The notes under the pieces were generated by a model. That model saw only the letters and a list, made by a program, of their open reading frames with translations. It searched no databases and was not told the DNA's origin. Of a DNA stretch of 64,000 nucleotides, positions 1 through 7,629 are shown piece after piece (the first letter of the stretch is position 1; every line of letters begins with the position of its first letter). The stretch comes from Cellvibrio sp. PSBB023 (GTDB lineage: Bacteria; Pseudomonadota; Gammaproteobacteria; Pseudomonadales; Cellvibrionaceae), in assembly GCF_002007605.1 (NCBI RefSeq), contig NZ_CP019799.1:3202001-3266000 (forward strand), in the 5' to 3' direction. The position numbers were made by a program, and so were the translations under genes.

Positions 1-873
1 AGCTACGCCGGTATGGCGGGCGCCCTGCAATTGGCACGCGGACGACGCACAGTCGCGGTAATCGATGCGGGCATTCGTCGCAATCGCTTCGCCGCCCATT
101 CCCACGGCCTGCTGGGGCAAGATGGAAAAAGCCCATCCGCCATCGCCGATGAAGCAAAAGCACAACTGCTCAAATACCCCGGCGTGACCTGGATTGACGG
201 CAACGCCCTGGCAGCAGAAAAAACGGGCGACCTCTTCACTGTAACCACGGCCGACCACAACAGCCTGCGCGGCAAGCGATTGTTGCTCGCCGCCGGCGTC
301 AGCGACCACTTACCCGCCATCACCGGCCTACAAGACCGCTGGGGCAGCTCGGTATTTCACTGCCCCTATTGCCACGGTTACGAACTGAACCAGGGTCCGC
401 TCGGCGTACTCGCCGTGAGCGAAGCCTCCATTCACCAAGCGCTGTTAATTCCCGATTGGGGCCCAACCACATTTTTCACCAACAACTGCTTTACGCCAAC
501 GGAAATCCAGCGACAACAACTGGCCGCGCGCCAGGTACGGCTAGAGACCGAAACCGTCAGTGAAATTGCCGGCGAGCAATCTGCCATCATCAAACTGGCC
601 AATGGTCGCCTGATTGAACTGGCGGGGCTATTCGTCGCCAGCCTCACCAAACCCGCCAGCCCCATCGCCTATGACCTGGGCTGCGAACTGGCGGAAAGCC
701 CGGTGGGCTTTTATGTGAAAACCGATGAACTGAAACAAACCTCAATTCCCGGCGTATTTGCCTGCGGTGATTTAGGCCGCCCAATGGGCAGCGTAACCTT
801 TGCGATTGGCGACGGCGCACAAGCCGGGTTTGCCATCCACCGCTCGCTGATTTTTGATGGTTTGCCCCAATAA
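1..873 (+). CDS. FAD/NAD(P)-dependent oxidoreductase, thioredoxin-reductase-like (5' end cut by window edge)
   Basis: The reading frame is open from base 1 and the first visible residues (SYAGMAGALQLARGRR) are the continuation of an N-terminal FAD-binding Rossmann motif of the GGSYAG type, so the true start lies left of the window. A CPYC redox pair sits in FHCPYCHGYEL (about residue 120), as in thioredoxin-reductase-like class II pyridine nucleotide oxidoreductases. The C-terminus has GVFACGDL, the second FAD-contacting motif, followed by the usual GDGAQAG helix. About 290 residues are visible, close to the normal family length of 300. The substrate cannot be told from sequence; small proteins of this family often act as thiol-disulfide or tropodithietic-type oxidoreductases. 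The neighbouring minus-strand regulator is convergent and only 12 bases away. Confidence 0.85.
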   Translation, partial: SYAGMAGALQLARGRRTVAVIDAGIRRNRFAAHSHGLLGQDGKSPSAIADEAKAQLLKYPGVTWIDGNALAAEKTGDLFTVTTADHNSLRGKRLLLAAGVSDHLPAITGLQDRWGSSVFHCPYCHGYELNQGPLGVLAVSEASIHQALLIPDWGPTTFFTNNCFTPTEIQRQQLAARQVRLETETVSEIAGEQSAIIKLANGRLIELAGLFVASLTKPASPIAYDLGCELAESPVGFYVKTDELKQTSIPGVFACGDLGRPMGSVTFAIGDGAQAGFAIHRSLIFDGLPQ

Positions 874-885
874 ATACACCATTCG

Positions 886-1137
886 TCAGGCGGGCGCGCC
901 AGCCGCGTCCGCTGCGTCTTTTATCTCTTTAACGTCACTGGAAAATGCCAAAATATCCCCCGGCTGACACTCCAACACCGCGCAGATTTTTTCCAGCGTA
1001 TCAAACCGAATCGCCTTGGCCCTGCCAGTTTTCAGCACCGACAAATTTTGCGGCGTGATATCCACCAACTCCGCCAGCGTATTCAAGCGCATTTTGCGCT
1101 GCGCGAGCACCACATCCAGATTCACAATAATGGGCAT
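886..1137 (-). CDS. YozG-type XRE/Cro helix-turn-helix regulator
   Basis: An 83-aa protein consisting almost entirely of one Cro/C1-type helix-turn-helix (LNTLAELVDITPQNLSVLK, then KAIRFDTLEKICAVLECQPG). This is the compact YozG-like form, which is typically encoded next to a DUF2975 membrane protein, as here. An in-frame GTG lies six bases further upstream, but AAGGAG is spaced correctly for the ATG at 1137, so that start is preferred. The gene follows the DUF2975 gene by 32 bases on the same strand and is probably cotranscribed. The C-terminal tail is alanine-rich and likely unstructured. DNA target and signal are unknown. Confidence 0.85.
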   Translation of the reverse strand: MPIIVNLDVVLAQRKMRLNTLAELVDITPQNLSVLKTGRAKAIRFDTLEKICAVLECQPGDILAFSSDVKEIKDAADAAGAPA

Positions 1138-1169
1138 AACCACTCCTTACCTGTAACAGACACCAACGC

Positions 1170-1709
1170 CTATATCGTCAGCTCGGATTCTTCGTTAAGG
1201 TCGCAGCCAATTTCCAGCGCCCACAGCAACACATACATCACGCCGAAAAACATCAGCGCCACAATAAAATCCGTATTCACCACAATATGCACGGGCGATG
1301 CTTGCATCGCGCTGTAAAACCAACTGCCCAGCAACGAAACCAGATACACCCCGTACATCACCATGCCATGGTGCAGCGCCTTGCGCGCATGATCAATCGC
1401 CTGTTTATTAAAAATATCTCCCACCGAAAAATGCCGGATCAACTCGCGGCTGTGATGAGTAATTTTCAGCGCAAGCCACAAAAACACCGACAGCAACGCC
1501 ACCATCAACAACCGCTGCACCAGCGTCAGCTCAACATCCTGCATTTGCACAACACCCACCGTAAGCTGCATTTTGCCGCCCACCAAAAACACCGCCACCA
1601 TCAAAGGCCACACCACCCACAGCGCATAACGCACCCAGGTCAGGCACACATACAAATAACCACTGATCTGCTTAATACGCGCTATCCGCTCATGCCGCTG
1701 AATATCCAT
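1170..1709 (-). CDS. DUF2975 family membrane protein
   Basis: A 179-aa integral membrane protein with four hydrophobic segments (roughly residues 20-45, 60-85, 110-130 and 145-170) and the FSVGDIFNKQAIDHAR loop typical of DUF2975. The frame stays open upstream to 1838, but that extension is AT-rich, has no family-like content and would add an unlikely N-terminus; the ATG at 1709 (MDIQRHERIARIKQ) is preceded by GGGGA. Gene pairing with a YozG-type regulator is the standard arrangement for this family. Function is unknown; a membrane sensor or regulator of the adjacent HTH protein is an inference from the pairing. Confidence 0.8.
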   Translation of the reverse strand: MDIQRHERIARIKQISGYLYVCLTWVRYALWVVWPLMVAVFLVGGKMQLTVGVVQMQDVELTLVQRLLMVALLSVFLWLALKITHHSRELIRHFSVGDIFNKQAIDHARKALHHGMVMYGVYLVSLLGSWFYSAMQASPVHIVVNTDFIVALMFFGVMYVLLWALEIGCDLNEESELTI

Positions 1710-1867
1710 ACCATTCCCCAAAAAAGACAAAGCTGAATCCAAAGAATACCTACAAAATACCAATTTACAATATTTATTTATTGATATTCGATAAATAAAG
1801 GTTTTGGCTATTAGGGAGAATGGAATGATCAGAATCACCCTACTTGAGGAATTTATAGAGGAGTCTG

Positions 1868-3550
1868 TTAATGGCCCTTAAGTGGGCAATCGCGACTATG
1901 TTCCGAGACAAACCTAAAATAGGGATCCTGTCTCCGCTCCGCTTTTGGCTTATCCAGATTTACACACGTAGCTTGGGCATTGCAGGTTGGCTCCGGGCAC
2001 TTGAATGCGGACTTGGATTTTATCCTTCCCGCCTGATAGAGCTCATCTGCTCTAGCAGCCGTAACATCCATATTCAGCTCAAGGGAGAAAGCTTGTGCCA
2101 GAGAAATATTCCTGGCTCTTTTTACCCTCATCCCCATTGGACTCAGGCGGTATTTCTGTTTGCTGCTGTTAGGTTTATCCGGTTGTGTCTGCTCAATAAG
2201 CCCAGCCGCTAAAGCCGCGTTGATATACCTGCTGCGAATGTGTTCCGGATCCCTCAATTGGAGCACCTCTTGCAACTCAGCCCGGCTCAATTCACCCGTT
2301 AGCGAATCAATCAGCCTCCCCACTTCCAAGGTAATTTCGGGGATGACTTCCTGGGTGACTTCCTGGGTGACTTCCTGGGTGACTTCCTGGGTAGACAGCG
2401 TAAGAGTAACTCCAAAAGCTGGATCTGAATGCCATTTTGGTGCCAAAAGACCAGCCTTTTTACACGCCTGCTGGATCACTACACTGCCACGCCCCAACTT
2501 TTCCATATAACCCTGCAGATATAAACCATGCGCAATATCCGGGTTACGCAATACCGATATGTGCCCCTGCTCCAACTTAGCCACATCTATACCCTGGGGC
2601 AAACCACCAGAGTTCCAGATCTCCACCTGGTTTGGGCCAACCTCAACCTTAACCCCACCAGAAAAGCTACTGTAATCCCGATGTGCAAACGCATTGACCA
2701 GCGCCTCGCGCACCGCCTCTGCCGGGTACAGGGGAATATCCTCGCGCTGACTTGAATTGTTAGCAAAGCGCGCACGCGAAGGTGTATTGCGATGAATAAA
2801 GTCGATCAGCTGCTCAATAACCTCGACTATCGGGCCCTCGAAATGCTTCAAGTCTCTGTAGGTATTTTCGGCCTTGTTGTTGTAGCAGACCGCTCGCACG
2901 CGAGTTTGAGGATGGCGACGCGATGGGTCTTTGGCCAGGAGCACATCGGCTGCATTGGTTAATCGTCCATATTTAGCCAAGGACAGAAGCTGTAATTGAT
3001 GCAATAACCCTTGTTCAGATTGCTTCACCTCCAAAGGCAAACGCGCAGCACCCAGTAGTTTTTTACAGGCACTGGCTGAGAGATCATCTTCATCTAATTC
3101 AGCAGAAAAACGACGCTCCCAGCGTTCGGGTTCCACCTGCTTGCGCAGAACCATATCGCGAATGGTTTCTATATCTGCTTTTCGTGTTAGCTCACCTACA
3201 CGAATATAAATGTCATTGCTAAATGCGTAGGGAATGTCCTTACCCTTGGGAGTTTCTATCACCAATACCGATTTTTCTTCGAGCTCTATTACATCAATTG
3301 AAAAGAGCACGGGAGGCTGGATCTGGCTTTTTAATGTAGTTTCAAGCTGCGCAGCAACCTTTTCTGCGCTGCTAATGCCCAGTACGTTACCTTTATCGTC
3401 AATACCACAAATTAAATAACCGCCTTCGGCATTTAAAAAAGCACAGATGTCTGGGCCACAAATTTTAGCTTCCGCCCTAGATTTAAACTCCCGAGTTTGG
3501 TGTTCACCGAGCGACAAGAGCTGTTGTATTTCAACCGAAGATTTACTCAT
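1868..3550 (-). CDS. AlbA_2/HATPase_c_4 ATP-binding protein with TQEV repeats and a Cys-rich tail
   Basis: A 560-aa protein. Residues about 1-130 are an AlbA_2 (Schlafen-like AAA_4) domain (EFKSR, then FLNAEGGYLICGIDDKG). Residues about 265-390 match the HATPase_c_4 region of RecG-like putative transcriptional regulators (AVREALVNAFAHRDYS, EIWNSGGLPQG, GYMEKLGRGS). A run of four TQEV tetrapeptides follows, then a winged-helix-like segment. The last about 45 residues carry CPEPTCNAQATC and a distal DCPL, a likely zinc-binding knuckle not usual for the family core. Start: GGAGGTG is correctly placed for the ATG at 3550 rather than 3562. The upstream DUF4062 gene overlaps it by 8 bases, implying translational coupling. 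Proteins of this class occur in defence islands; here the role is inferred only. Confidence 0.85.
   Translation of the reverse strand: MSKSSVEIQQLLSLGEHQTREFKSRAEAKICGPDICAFLNAEGGYLICGIDDKGNVLGISSAEKVAAQLETTLKSQIQPPVLFSIDVIELEEKSVLVIETPKGKDIPYAFSNDIYIRVGELTRKADIETIRDMVLRKQVEPERWERRFSAELDEDDLSASACKKLLGAARLPLEVKQSEQGLLHQLQLLSLAKYGRLTNAADVLLAKDPSRRHPQTRVRAVCYNNKAENTYRDLKHFEGPIVEVIEQLIDFIHRNTPSRARFANNSSQREDIPLYPAEAVREALVNAFAHRDYSSFSGGVKVEVGPNQVEIWNSGGLPQGIDVAKLEQGHISVLRNPDIAHGLYLQGYMEKLGRGSVVIQQACKKAGLLAPKWHSDPAFGVTLTLSTQEVTQEVTQEVTQEVIPEITLEVGRLIDSLTGELSRAELQEVLQLRDPEHIRSRYINAALAAGLIEQTQPDKPNSSKQKYRLSPMGMRVKRARNISLAQAFSLELNMDVTAARADELYQAGRIKSKSAFKCPEPTCNAQATCVNLDKPKAERRQDPYFRFVSEHSRDCPLKGH
2343..2390. 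repeat. Four 12-bp tandem repeats coding TQEV
   Basis: Four head-to-tail 12-bp units (GTGACTTCCTGG; the first begins with A) lie inside the AlbA_2/HATPase gene and encode the tetrapeptide TQEV in frame on the minus strand. Because the unit is a multiple of three, copy-number change alters linker length without frameshift. Similar linkers of repeated T-x-x-V tetrapeptides are common between the HATPase and winged-helix parts of this family. Confidence 0.9.
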
Positions 3551-4193
3551 CGCCACCTCCATTCAATATTTTCTCAATAAGCTGAGGATTTTCAAAATGC
3601 TCTCTTAATCGCTGTTCTACATCTTGGTAACGCGAAAACTGGGCAACCACAAAAAGATTCGCATCATCATCGCGATCAAATTTTTGAACCCAGTTGCCGA
3701 CTCTATCTTCAATGAGAAGACCATCCATCTCAGGAGTTCGGATAGCATCCTCATACATATCAAACACGCGCAAATCTTCAATCGATTTTGCGCCCGGTTT
3801 CAATTTGAGCTTCTTGCGCTCATCACGGTTTTTATAACCCAAATCAGCCAGCAGCCTACGGCCAAATACGACCTGATCATGAGCCAAAAACCACCTGGGC
3901 TTGTCCCGCTCGATAGCCTTTCTAATTTCCTGATGGGTAATTGAAAGCGCATCCTCTTCTCTTTCTTTACCGCTTCCATACTGAGCGGTGATGATCCCGA
4001 GGAACAAATCGCACTTTTCTACGGCGGCCAAACAGCTTTTAAATGCAGATTCGGTTGAAAAGACAGGCACCGTACCTTTATGGGACATCCACACCTCATA
4101 GCCAAACGCCGTGAGCAAGGTATAAACCCTATCCAGCAACTCTTCTACGCCGTATACAGTAGAGGAAACCATGATTGTTAGCTTTTTATCCAT
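3543..4193 (-). CDS. DUF4062 domain-containing protein
   Basis: A 216-aa protein beginning KLTIMVSSTVYGVEELLDR, the signature opening of DUF4062, followed by FGYEVWMSHKG and CDLFLGIITAQYGSG, the conserved strands of this TIR/SIR2-like alpha-beta fold. The domain takes the first about 110 residues; the rest is charged and may be a partner-binding or effector region. The stop codon lies within the start of the downstream AlbA_2/HATPase gene (8-base overlap), so the two are one translational unit. DUF4062 proteins are frequently found as sensor or effector modules in putative defence operons and are sometimes fused to ATPases; that role is inferred here, not shown. Confidence 0.8.
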   Translation of the reverse strand: MDKKLTIMVSSTVYGVEELLDRVYTLLTAFGYEVWMSHKGTVPVFSTESAFKSCLAAVEKCDLFLGIITAQYGSGKEREEDALSITHQEIRKAIERDKPRWFLAHDQVVFGRRLLADLGYKNRDERKKLKLKPGAKSIEDLRVFDMYEDAIRTPEMDGLLIEDRVGNWVQKFDRDDDANLFVVAQFSRYQDVEQRLREHFENPQLIEKILNGGGDE

Positions 4194-4565
4194 AGGTTAA
4201 AAACTTCCCTGATTAATCGTTATTGCCCTGATGCCACAGGTTAAGTTACACAGGCATTGAATCACCAAAAGGCCAAATTCCGATAGTGTCACCCAAGAAC
4301 CTGCAATCTGTACAGTCCAACGCCCCTACAGAACACTCACAGGATAAAACGCTCAATAAATGTAGGGCTGGGTTTCAAAGGCCTATTGACCAAACAGCCC
4401 CGCCAACACTTAATTAGCAGCAGCTTTTGGTTTACAAAAACCCATCATGTAATGCGATGTATTTCACATTTGCCCCGTTTTGATACAGAATCAGCCTCAG
4501 GGAACAGCTATGGAATACAGCGATGAACAATAAATTGAGTACAAAAGACCACCGAGGGTTAGCGC
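4194..4565. other. Divergent intergenic region, no feature recognised
   Basis: A 372-bp gap between the divergent DUF4062 operon and the HNH endonuclease gene. It must hold promoters for both directions, but I see no clear inverted repeat, terminator or small ORF with a convincing ribosome binding site. Confidence 0.5.
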
Positions 4566-5324
4566 GTGGCGAATAACTGGCAAGAAGACGAACTGTTGCT
4601 AACGCTGCACCTCTACTGCCGTACGCCGTTTGGCAAATTGCATCAGACCAACCCCGAGATTATTAAACTCGCCCAAATTATTGGCCGTACGCCATCGGCT
4701 GTGGCGATGAAAGCCTGCAACTTCGCCAGTCTCGATCCCGCACTCGCACAAAAAGGCCTAGCCGGTGCCAGCAAAGCCGACCGCGCCCTGTGGAATGCGT
4801 TTATGACTAACGCTACAGAAGTCGCCGACAAAGCCGAAACGCTTTATGAAACCCGCGTACTTCCCACTGAACCAACCACAACTGAAAAGCCACTCGCATT
4901 CCCCACTGGCCCAACTGAAACCACCCGCGAAGTAAAAGTACGCCGCGTGCAACGCTTCTTCCGTCAAACGGTTTTAGAAAGCTACAACAACCGCTGTGCG
5001 ATTTCGGGGTTAGCAATTCCTGAGCTATTAGTGGCGAGCCATATTATTCCCTGGGCAGAGAACGAATCGCGCAGAGCAGATCCGACAAACGGCATTGCGC
5101 TGAATGCGCTTTATGACAAAGCGTTTGATCGGCATTTAATTTCGTTTGATGAGGATTTTAGGTTGGTGTTGTCGGAGCGGATCAAAGCGCGGGCCAAGGA
5201 AGAGATGGTGAAAGAGTATTTTTTGAAAGTTGAGGGGAAGGTTTTGGAGATGCCGTATAGGCTCCTTCCTGATTCTGAAGCATTGAAAAACCATCACAAA
5301 TCCACACTTACATTGAATGTATAA
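4566..5324 (+). CDS. HNH endonuclease (HNH_2 type)
   Basis: A 252-aa protein. The N-terminal about 90 residues (ELLLTLHLYCRTPFGKLHQ, then LAQIIGRTPSAVAMKACNFA) form a helical, DNA-binding-like region typical of this family. The C-terminal half is an HNH nuclease: CAISG, then ELLVASHIIPWA, DPTNGIALNALYDKAFD and RHLISF supply the His-Asn-His metal site. The start is GTG at 4566, eight bases after GAGGG. The gene stands alone, about 80 bases upstream of the Z1 ATPase gene, whose base composition is clearly more AT-rich, so it may not belong to the same unit. A restriction-like or defence function is likely from the family but unproven. Confidence 0.85.
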   Translation: MANNWQEDELLLTLHLYCRTPFGKLHQTNPEIIKLAQIIGRTPSAVAMKACNFASLDPALAQKGLAGASKADRALWNAFMTNATEVADKAETLYETRVLPTEPTTTEKPLAFPTGPTETTREVKVRRVQRFFRQTVLESYNNRCAISGLAIPELLVASHIIPWAENESRRADPTNGIALNALYDKAFDRHLISFDEDFRLVLSERIKARAKEEMVKEYFLKVEGKVLEMPYRLLPDSEALKNHHKSTLTLNV

Positions 5325-5405
5325 ACAAACCAAATAAAAATAATTAAACCTAATTTAACATAAAAAATGCAAAATATAATTTTATAATCAATAGGAATAG
5401 TTAAA

Positions 5406-7568
5406 ATGAAAGGCATCCATACCACTGGTGAATATTACAAGCATTTTATTGAAAAGGCAGAATACCCTTACACCGAAGAAGAGCGAGCCTGTATCAAAAA
5501 CACGATATCAAAACTTGGAGATGTTGAAACACTTGGCTCCAAACCAGGAATGTTACTGGGGAAAATTCAATCAGGTAAAACAAAAACATTTTTAGCAATA
5601 ATTGGACTAGCTTTTGATAATGACTATGACATAGCAATAATATTAACAAAAGGAACTAAAGCTTTAGCCAAGCAAACGGAACAACGAATTCAAAGGGAGT
5701 TTAAACCTTTTCATGATAGAGATGAAATTCTAATTTATGACATCATGAATATGCCCGATAAACTAGGAGGATGGGAGTTAAAAAAGAAAATAATATTGGT
5801 AGTAAAAAAGCAAAAGGATAACTTTGATAGACTGCAAAATATTTTCCTAAAAAAACATAAAATCCTATCCGACAAGCGAGCCCTGATCATTGATGATGAG
5901 GCTGATTATGCAAGCGTTGGATACAAAAAAAAGGGAGGTGAAATTGATGCCAACCTCACAGCCCATAAATTAGATGATTTGCGTAATTCCGTTAGACACG
6001 CATCATTTCTTCAAGTAACTGCCACACCCTATTCATTATATCTGCAACCTGAGTCAGTTGAAGTTAAAGGTATTAGTTTTTTACCAGCACGGCCAGCATT
6101 TACAGAGTTAGTTCCGGTTAATACTGCATACATCGGCAGTGATTATTATTTCGACAGCGACTACTCAGATTTACTATATATTCCGCTTACGGCAAATGAA
6201 CTAACAACCCTACGAAAAAAAGATGGTCGGCGCTTAAAAATTACTGATGTATTAACGTCTAGTGCAGTACAAGGATTAAGAGATGCATTTTGTAACTTCT
6301 TGGTGGGCGGCTGTATAAGGCAATTACAAGCTATATATAATAATACTTTGAAAAGTAAATTTAGCCTTCTCGTTCACACTGAAGTTTCTAAAGATACTCA
6401 TCTATGGCAGGAAGAAGTAGTTAATGCGTTATGCAATGCATTAAACAATGAAGCCAAAAAGAACACTGATTTATTCAGTAGTTTAATTTCAAGAGCATAT
6501 CAAGAAATTAAAGCCAGCATCGAACTATCGAAATTTCATTTACCTACAAAAGAAGATGTAACTCAACGTGTTCAAGAGGCCTTAATTGATGAAGAAGTAT
6601 TAATTAGCAGTATAAATTCAGACAAACAAGTTGAAGCTCTTCTCGATGATTCAGGTCAATTGCGCTTACGCACACCATTTAATATTTTCATTGGTGGCCA
6701 GATACTGGATCGAGGAATTACAATTGGTGGGTTAATTGGTTTTTTTTATGGCCGAGCTCCAAAAAGATTTCAGCAAGATACCGTTCTTCAGCACTCAAGA
6801 ATGTATGGTTACAGACCAAAAGAAGATTTGGCAGTTACACGTTTTTACACCGCACCTACTATTTATAATGCAATGAAAAAAATGCACGAAAGTGACGTAG
6901 CTTTGAGGGAGGCAATTGAAAGAAATCCACAAGAAAGTGTGCGATTCATACAAGGAAGCTCGTCTGGGACAATCGTACCATGTAGTCCAAATAAGATTTT
7001 ACTGACCGAAACTACAACTCTCAAGCCATATAAGCGCATTCTACCAATCGGCTTTCAGACTGATTATAAGACGCGCACAAATAAAATTACTGAACATATT
7101 GATAAATTGCTTCTTGATGTATGCCCATCGGGCGCCAGTTCAGCGCCATTTAAAATTACAACATCATTAGCGCATACAATTTTAATTGAATCAGCAAAAG
7201 CCATAATAATGGAAGAAGAAGAGGGGTATAAATTTGATTGGGATAGCATGCATGCTGCTATTGATTACATGGCTGAACAGTCATCAAATCCAAATGAAAT
7301 ATGGTGTCTTTGGTTAACCAATCGTAATAACGCAAGGTTGGCAGGAATAGGTAGCCACACTAGATATGTGGCAACACCAGATACAGCTACCACTGAAGGT
7401 GCAATTGCAAAAAAATATGCTAAAGACTCACCAATGCTAATGTTGTTTAGGCAAAACGGTAGCGATTCTAAGGAAAAGGGATGGATGGGTGCACCATTTT
7501 ATTGGCCGCTGCTTTATGCCTCTGGCAAAGTACCAACAACTATTTATGCTAATAGAACCTCAGAATAA
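5406..7568 (+). CDS. Z1-domain ATPase/helicase-like protein
   Basis: A 720-aa superfamily-2-like ATPase with the Z1 domain. Walker A is GKIQSGKTK (about residues 50-58), Walker B ALIIDDEAD (about 160), a motif III-like VTATPYSLY (about 205), and the Z1 signature GGQILDRGITIGGL with FYGRAPKRFQQDTVLQHSRM (about 430-470). The last arginine-bearing stretch is equivalent to helicase motif VI. Z1 proteins act in restriction-like and other phage-defence operons. The gene is AT-rich relative to the flanks and leads a three-gene cassette with the GNAT-PIN-PUA and ASCH genes (61-base gap to the next gene), suggesting one horizontally acquired system. Confidence 0.88.
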   Translation: MKGIHTTGEYYKHFIEKAEYPYTEEERACIKNTISKLGDVETLGSKPGMLLGKIQSGKTKTFLAIIGLAFDNDYDIAIILTKGTKALAKQTEQRIQREFKPFHDRDEILIYDIMNMPDKLGGWELKKKIILVVKKQKDNFDRLQNIFLKKHKILSDKRALIIDDEADYASVGYKKKGGEIDANLTAHKLDDLRNSVRHASFLQVTATPYSLYLQPESVEVKGISFLPARPAFTELVPVNTAYIGSDYYFDSDYSDLLYIPLTANELTTLRKKDGRRLKITDVLTSSAVQGLRDAFCNFLVGGCIRQLQAIYNNTLKSKFSLLVHTEVSKDTHLWQEEVVNALCNALNNEAKKNTDLFSSLISRAYQEIKASIELSKFHLPTKEDVTQRVQEALIDEEVLISSINSDKQVEALLDDSGQLRLRTPFNIFIGGQILDRGITIGGLIGFFYGRAPKRFQQDTVLQHSRMYGYRPKEDLAVTRFYTAPTIYNAMKKMHESDVALREAIERNPQESVRFIQGSSSGTIVPCSPNKILLTETTTLKPYKRILPIGFQTDYKTRTNKITEHIDKLLLDVCPSGASSAPFKITTSLAHTILIESAKAIIMEEEEGYKFDWDSMHAAIDYMAEQSSNPNEIWCLWLTNRNNARLAGIGSHTRYVATPDTATTEGAIAKKYAKDSPMLMLFRQNGSDSKEKGWMGAPFYWPLLYASGKVPTTIYANRTSE

Positions 7569-7629
7569 ATGATAGATGGATTCAACTGCGAAGCGTATAA
7601 CTCAACCCGCATAGAAAAGTGAGTGCGTT

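Noticed and set aside
2343..2390. Possible CRISPR-like repeats
   Set aside because: Units are contiguous 12-mers without spacers and code an in-frame peptide.
4566..7568. HNH endonuclease as a fourth member of the Z1 cassette
   Set aside because: The 81-base gap and clear composition difference make shared origin uncertain; kept as a separate gene.
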